Below are positions 62,760-64,000 of a DNA stretch of 64,000 nt, piece by piece. A program made the translations under genes and the position numbers. Position 1 is the first letter of the stretch. The number at the start of each line of letters is the position of its first letter. Source of the stretch: Cristatella mucedo (Eukaryota > Bryozoa > Phylactolaemata > Cristatellidae); assembly GCA_009760855.2 (NCBI GenBank), contig WPIO01000037.1, positions 2,003,501-2,067,500 on the forward strand, read 5' to 3'. The notes under the pieces are model-generated. The model saw only the letters and a list, made by a program, of their open reading frames with translations. It did no database searches and was not told where the DNA came from.

Positions 62760-63507
62760 TGACCTTGTGGTTTCCACAGTACGACTGCACTGATTGGGAG
62801 CTTTGGCTCCCACACAGCAATGGCTGGGTGTGGCCACAGATGCATTGCAATGCCAAGCCGACTCAGGGCTGCTGCCACCATGGTTGGTGCAAGCCTATGC
62901 TAGCTCGCCTCCTACTAGGTTAGTTATGGCCAAGGCGGGTCCGAATTTATATGTACACCATAAACGAGTCGAAGTGTGCGGCAGCAAGCAGTCAGCCTCA
63001 GACAGCTGAGAGAACTAGCCTCGCTGTTGCTGCTTCGGGCGCCCACACAGAGGCACGCAGTTCTCACGAACTAATGCGGGCAAGGACAGCAACTCACGTT
63101 GCCTGCGCGTCGGAGCTCGAAGCGAAAGTGTCACGGATACTGCAGCGGTGGTTGTGCTAACGGCGGTGGTGCTAACCAGGGCTTCGAGCTCACAGCATTG
63201 ACAGGCGATTGCTTGATTGCATGGATGCAGAATGAGAGTTTGAAGGGGCTGGCCTGGGTGGGTCTGGGCCGGTCCTAAATTTGCTTAGTGAAAATGGGGT
63301 TGAGATTTGATGACGGCGGCTGCCTGCCGTGCTAACAATCCCAGCTGCTGCTGGCAGGCGGCTCAAATGGCACACGGCTCGAATGACGCGAGGAGATCTG
63401 CTCTTCGATGCCGTGCTACGGCCGATGCCAATGCATGCACCGATGCTGCACCTCTTGTCTGTCAACCCAGAGTGACAGTCACAGCCAGCACAGTGCGTAC
63501 AGCAGTA
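62760..63507. other. no feature recognised
   Basis: No supported gene or repeat. Confidence 0.3.
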
Positions 63508-63648
63508 GCCGAGCTGGTTTGGTCCAGCAGTTAAAGTGCACGTCCCCGACCGAGGTCATGCCGAGGTCGTGGGCTCGAGCCCCGAGGCATATGTGAAGCG
63601 CCTGAATAGAGAATAAGTTCTCTTGGAGCGCTATACAAATGAATATAT
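63508..63648 (+). mobile_element. SINE-2, full length
   Basis: GCCGAGCTGGTTTGGTCCAG (A box region), CAGTTAAAGTGCACGTCCC, a duplicated CCGAGGTC, GTGGGCTCGAGCCCC (B box), ATATGTGAAGCGCCTGAATA, AGAATAAGTTCTCTTGGAGC and GCTATACAAATGA. The part from AAGCGCC onward resembles the LINE-A 3' hairpin. Confidence 0.8.
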
Positions 63649-63653
63649 ATATA

Positions 63654-63667
63654 TATGTGTGTGTGTT

Positions 63668-63736
<69 letters not shown>
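63654..63736 (+). repeat. (TG)n microsatellite
   Basis: TG run bounded by TATATA on both sides, at the 3' end of a SINE-2. Confidence 0.96.
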
Positions 63737-63747
<11 letters not shown>

Positions 63748-63760
63748 GCTCCTTCGCGTC

Positions 63761-63923
63761 TCAGCCTGGAGCCAGCTTCTCTGAGGCAATGCACGCGTCC
63801 GAGGCAGAGCCGGTCGACCGGCGCGACTCTCTCAGAATGCATGAAAAAGTCGAAGCCGTCCGTTCTCCGTGTTCACGGTCACGACCATTTTCGAGCATGG
63901 CAGCGATAACGTGCAGGATGTGG
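63761..63923 (-). CDS. possible terminal exon of an unidentified minus-strand gene
   Basis: After CTGCTGCAG on the minus strand: HILHVIAAMLENGRDREHGE, then TASTFSCILRESRRS and DACIASEKLAPG, stop TGA (63761-63763). Composition and acceptor look real, and there are no stops for 53 codons, but no family is recognised and upstream exons would lie outside the window. Confidence 0.25.
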
Positions 63924-64000
63924 CTGCAGCAGGAGCAGCAAGTAGTTGCAGCATAGTTTGAGTGAGCGGCTTCGAGGCCTCGGCTTGGAGTGCATGCATT

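Overview
This is nuclear DNA from an animal, most likely an invertebrate. The evidence is three metazoan genes with introns (ashwin, SPIN90/NCKIPSD and ABCD4), abundant CR1/L2-type LINEs, tRNA-derived SINEs, Tigger/pogo and hAT DNA transposons, a Ty3/gypsy remnant and kilobase-scale (GA)n satellites. No bacterial, plasmid or phage feature is present. I cannot place the species further. Long open frames across the GA/TC tracts are not genes.

Layout. (1) 79-4021, plus: 3' part of an ashwin (C2orf49) homologue, two exons split by an intron holding a LINE; 3' UTR to about 4.6-4.95 kb. (2) 5762-12882, minus: seven exons of a SPIN90/NCKIPSD homologue covering the whole leucine-rich, Arp2/3-binding half. 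The N-terminal SH3 exons were not found. Its introns hold SINEs, LINE ends, an exact 108-bp tandem duplication and a SPIN-like hAT MITE inside a Tigger-like MITE. (3) 12.9-29.6 kb: a repeat-rich block with two LINE families in nested layers, a 0.77-kb GA satellite, a 14-bp minisatellite, a decayed Ty3/gypsy element with one LTR, and an endonuclease-bearing LINE fragment. (4) 30155-36224, plus: a complete four-exon ABCD4 gene (648 aa) whose first intron uses a GC-AG splice pair. (5) 36.2-64 kb: no convincing gene except a weak terminal-exon candidate at 63761-63923 (minus). It holds a Tigger element with both inverted ends and TA target sites (42497-44680), more nested LINEs, a long LINE-B copy (47.2-49.2 kb), and a 3.2-kb GA satellite with higher-order structure (50.8-54.0 kb).

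The genes are not an operon or pathway. Ashwin belongs to the tRNA ligase complex, SPIN90 to actin nucleation, and ABCD4 to lysosomal/ER cobalamin export. The mobile elements are better connected. LINE-A ends in a conserved hairpin followed by TTA repeats, and one SINE family (SINE-2) carries a related end, which suggests a LINE/SINE partnership. LINE-B copies are inserted into LINE-A copies at least twice, so LINE-B was active after those LINE-A copies. All family names come from reading motifs by eye. No database search was run.
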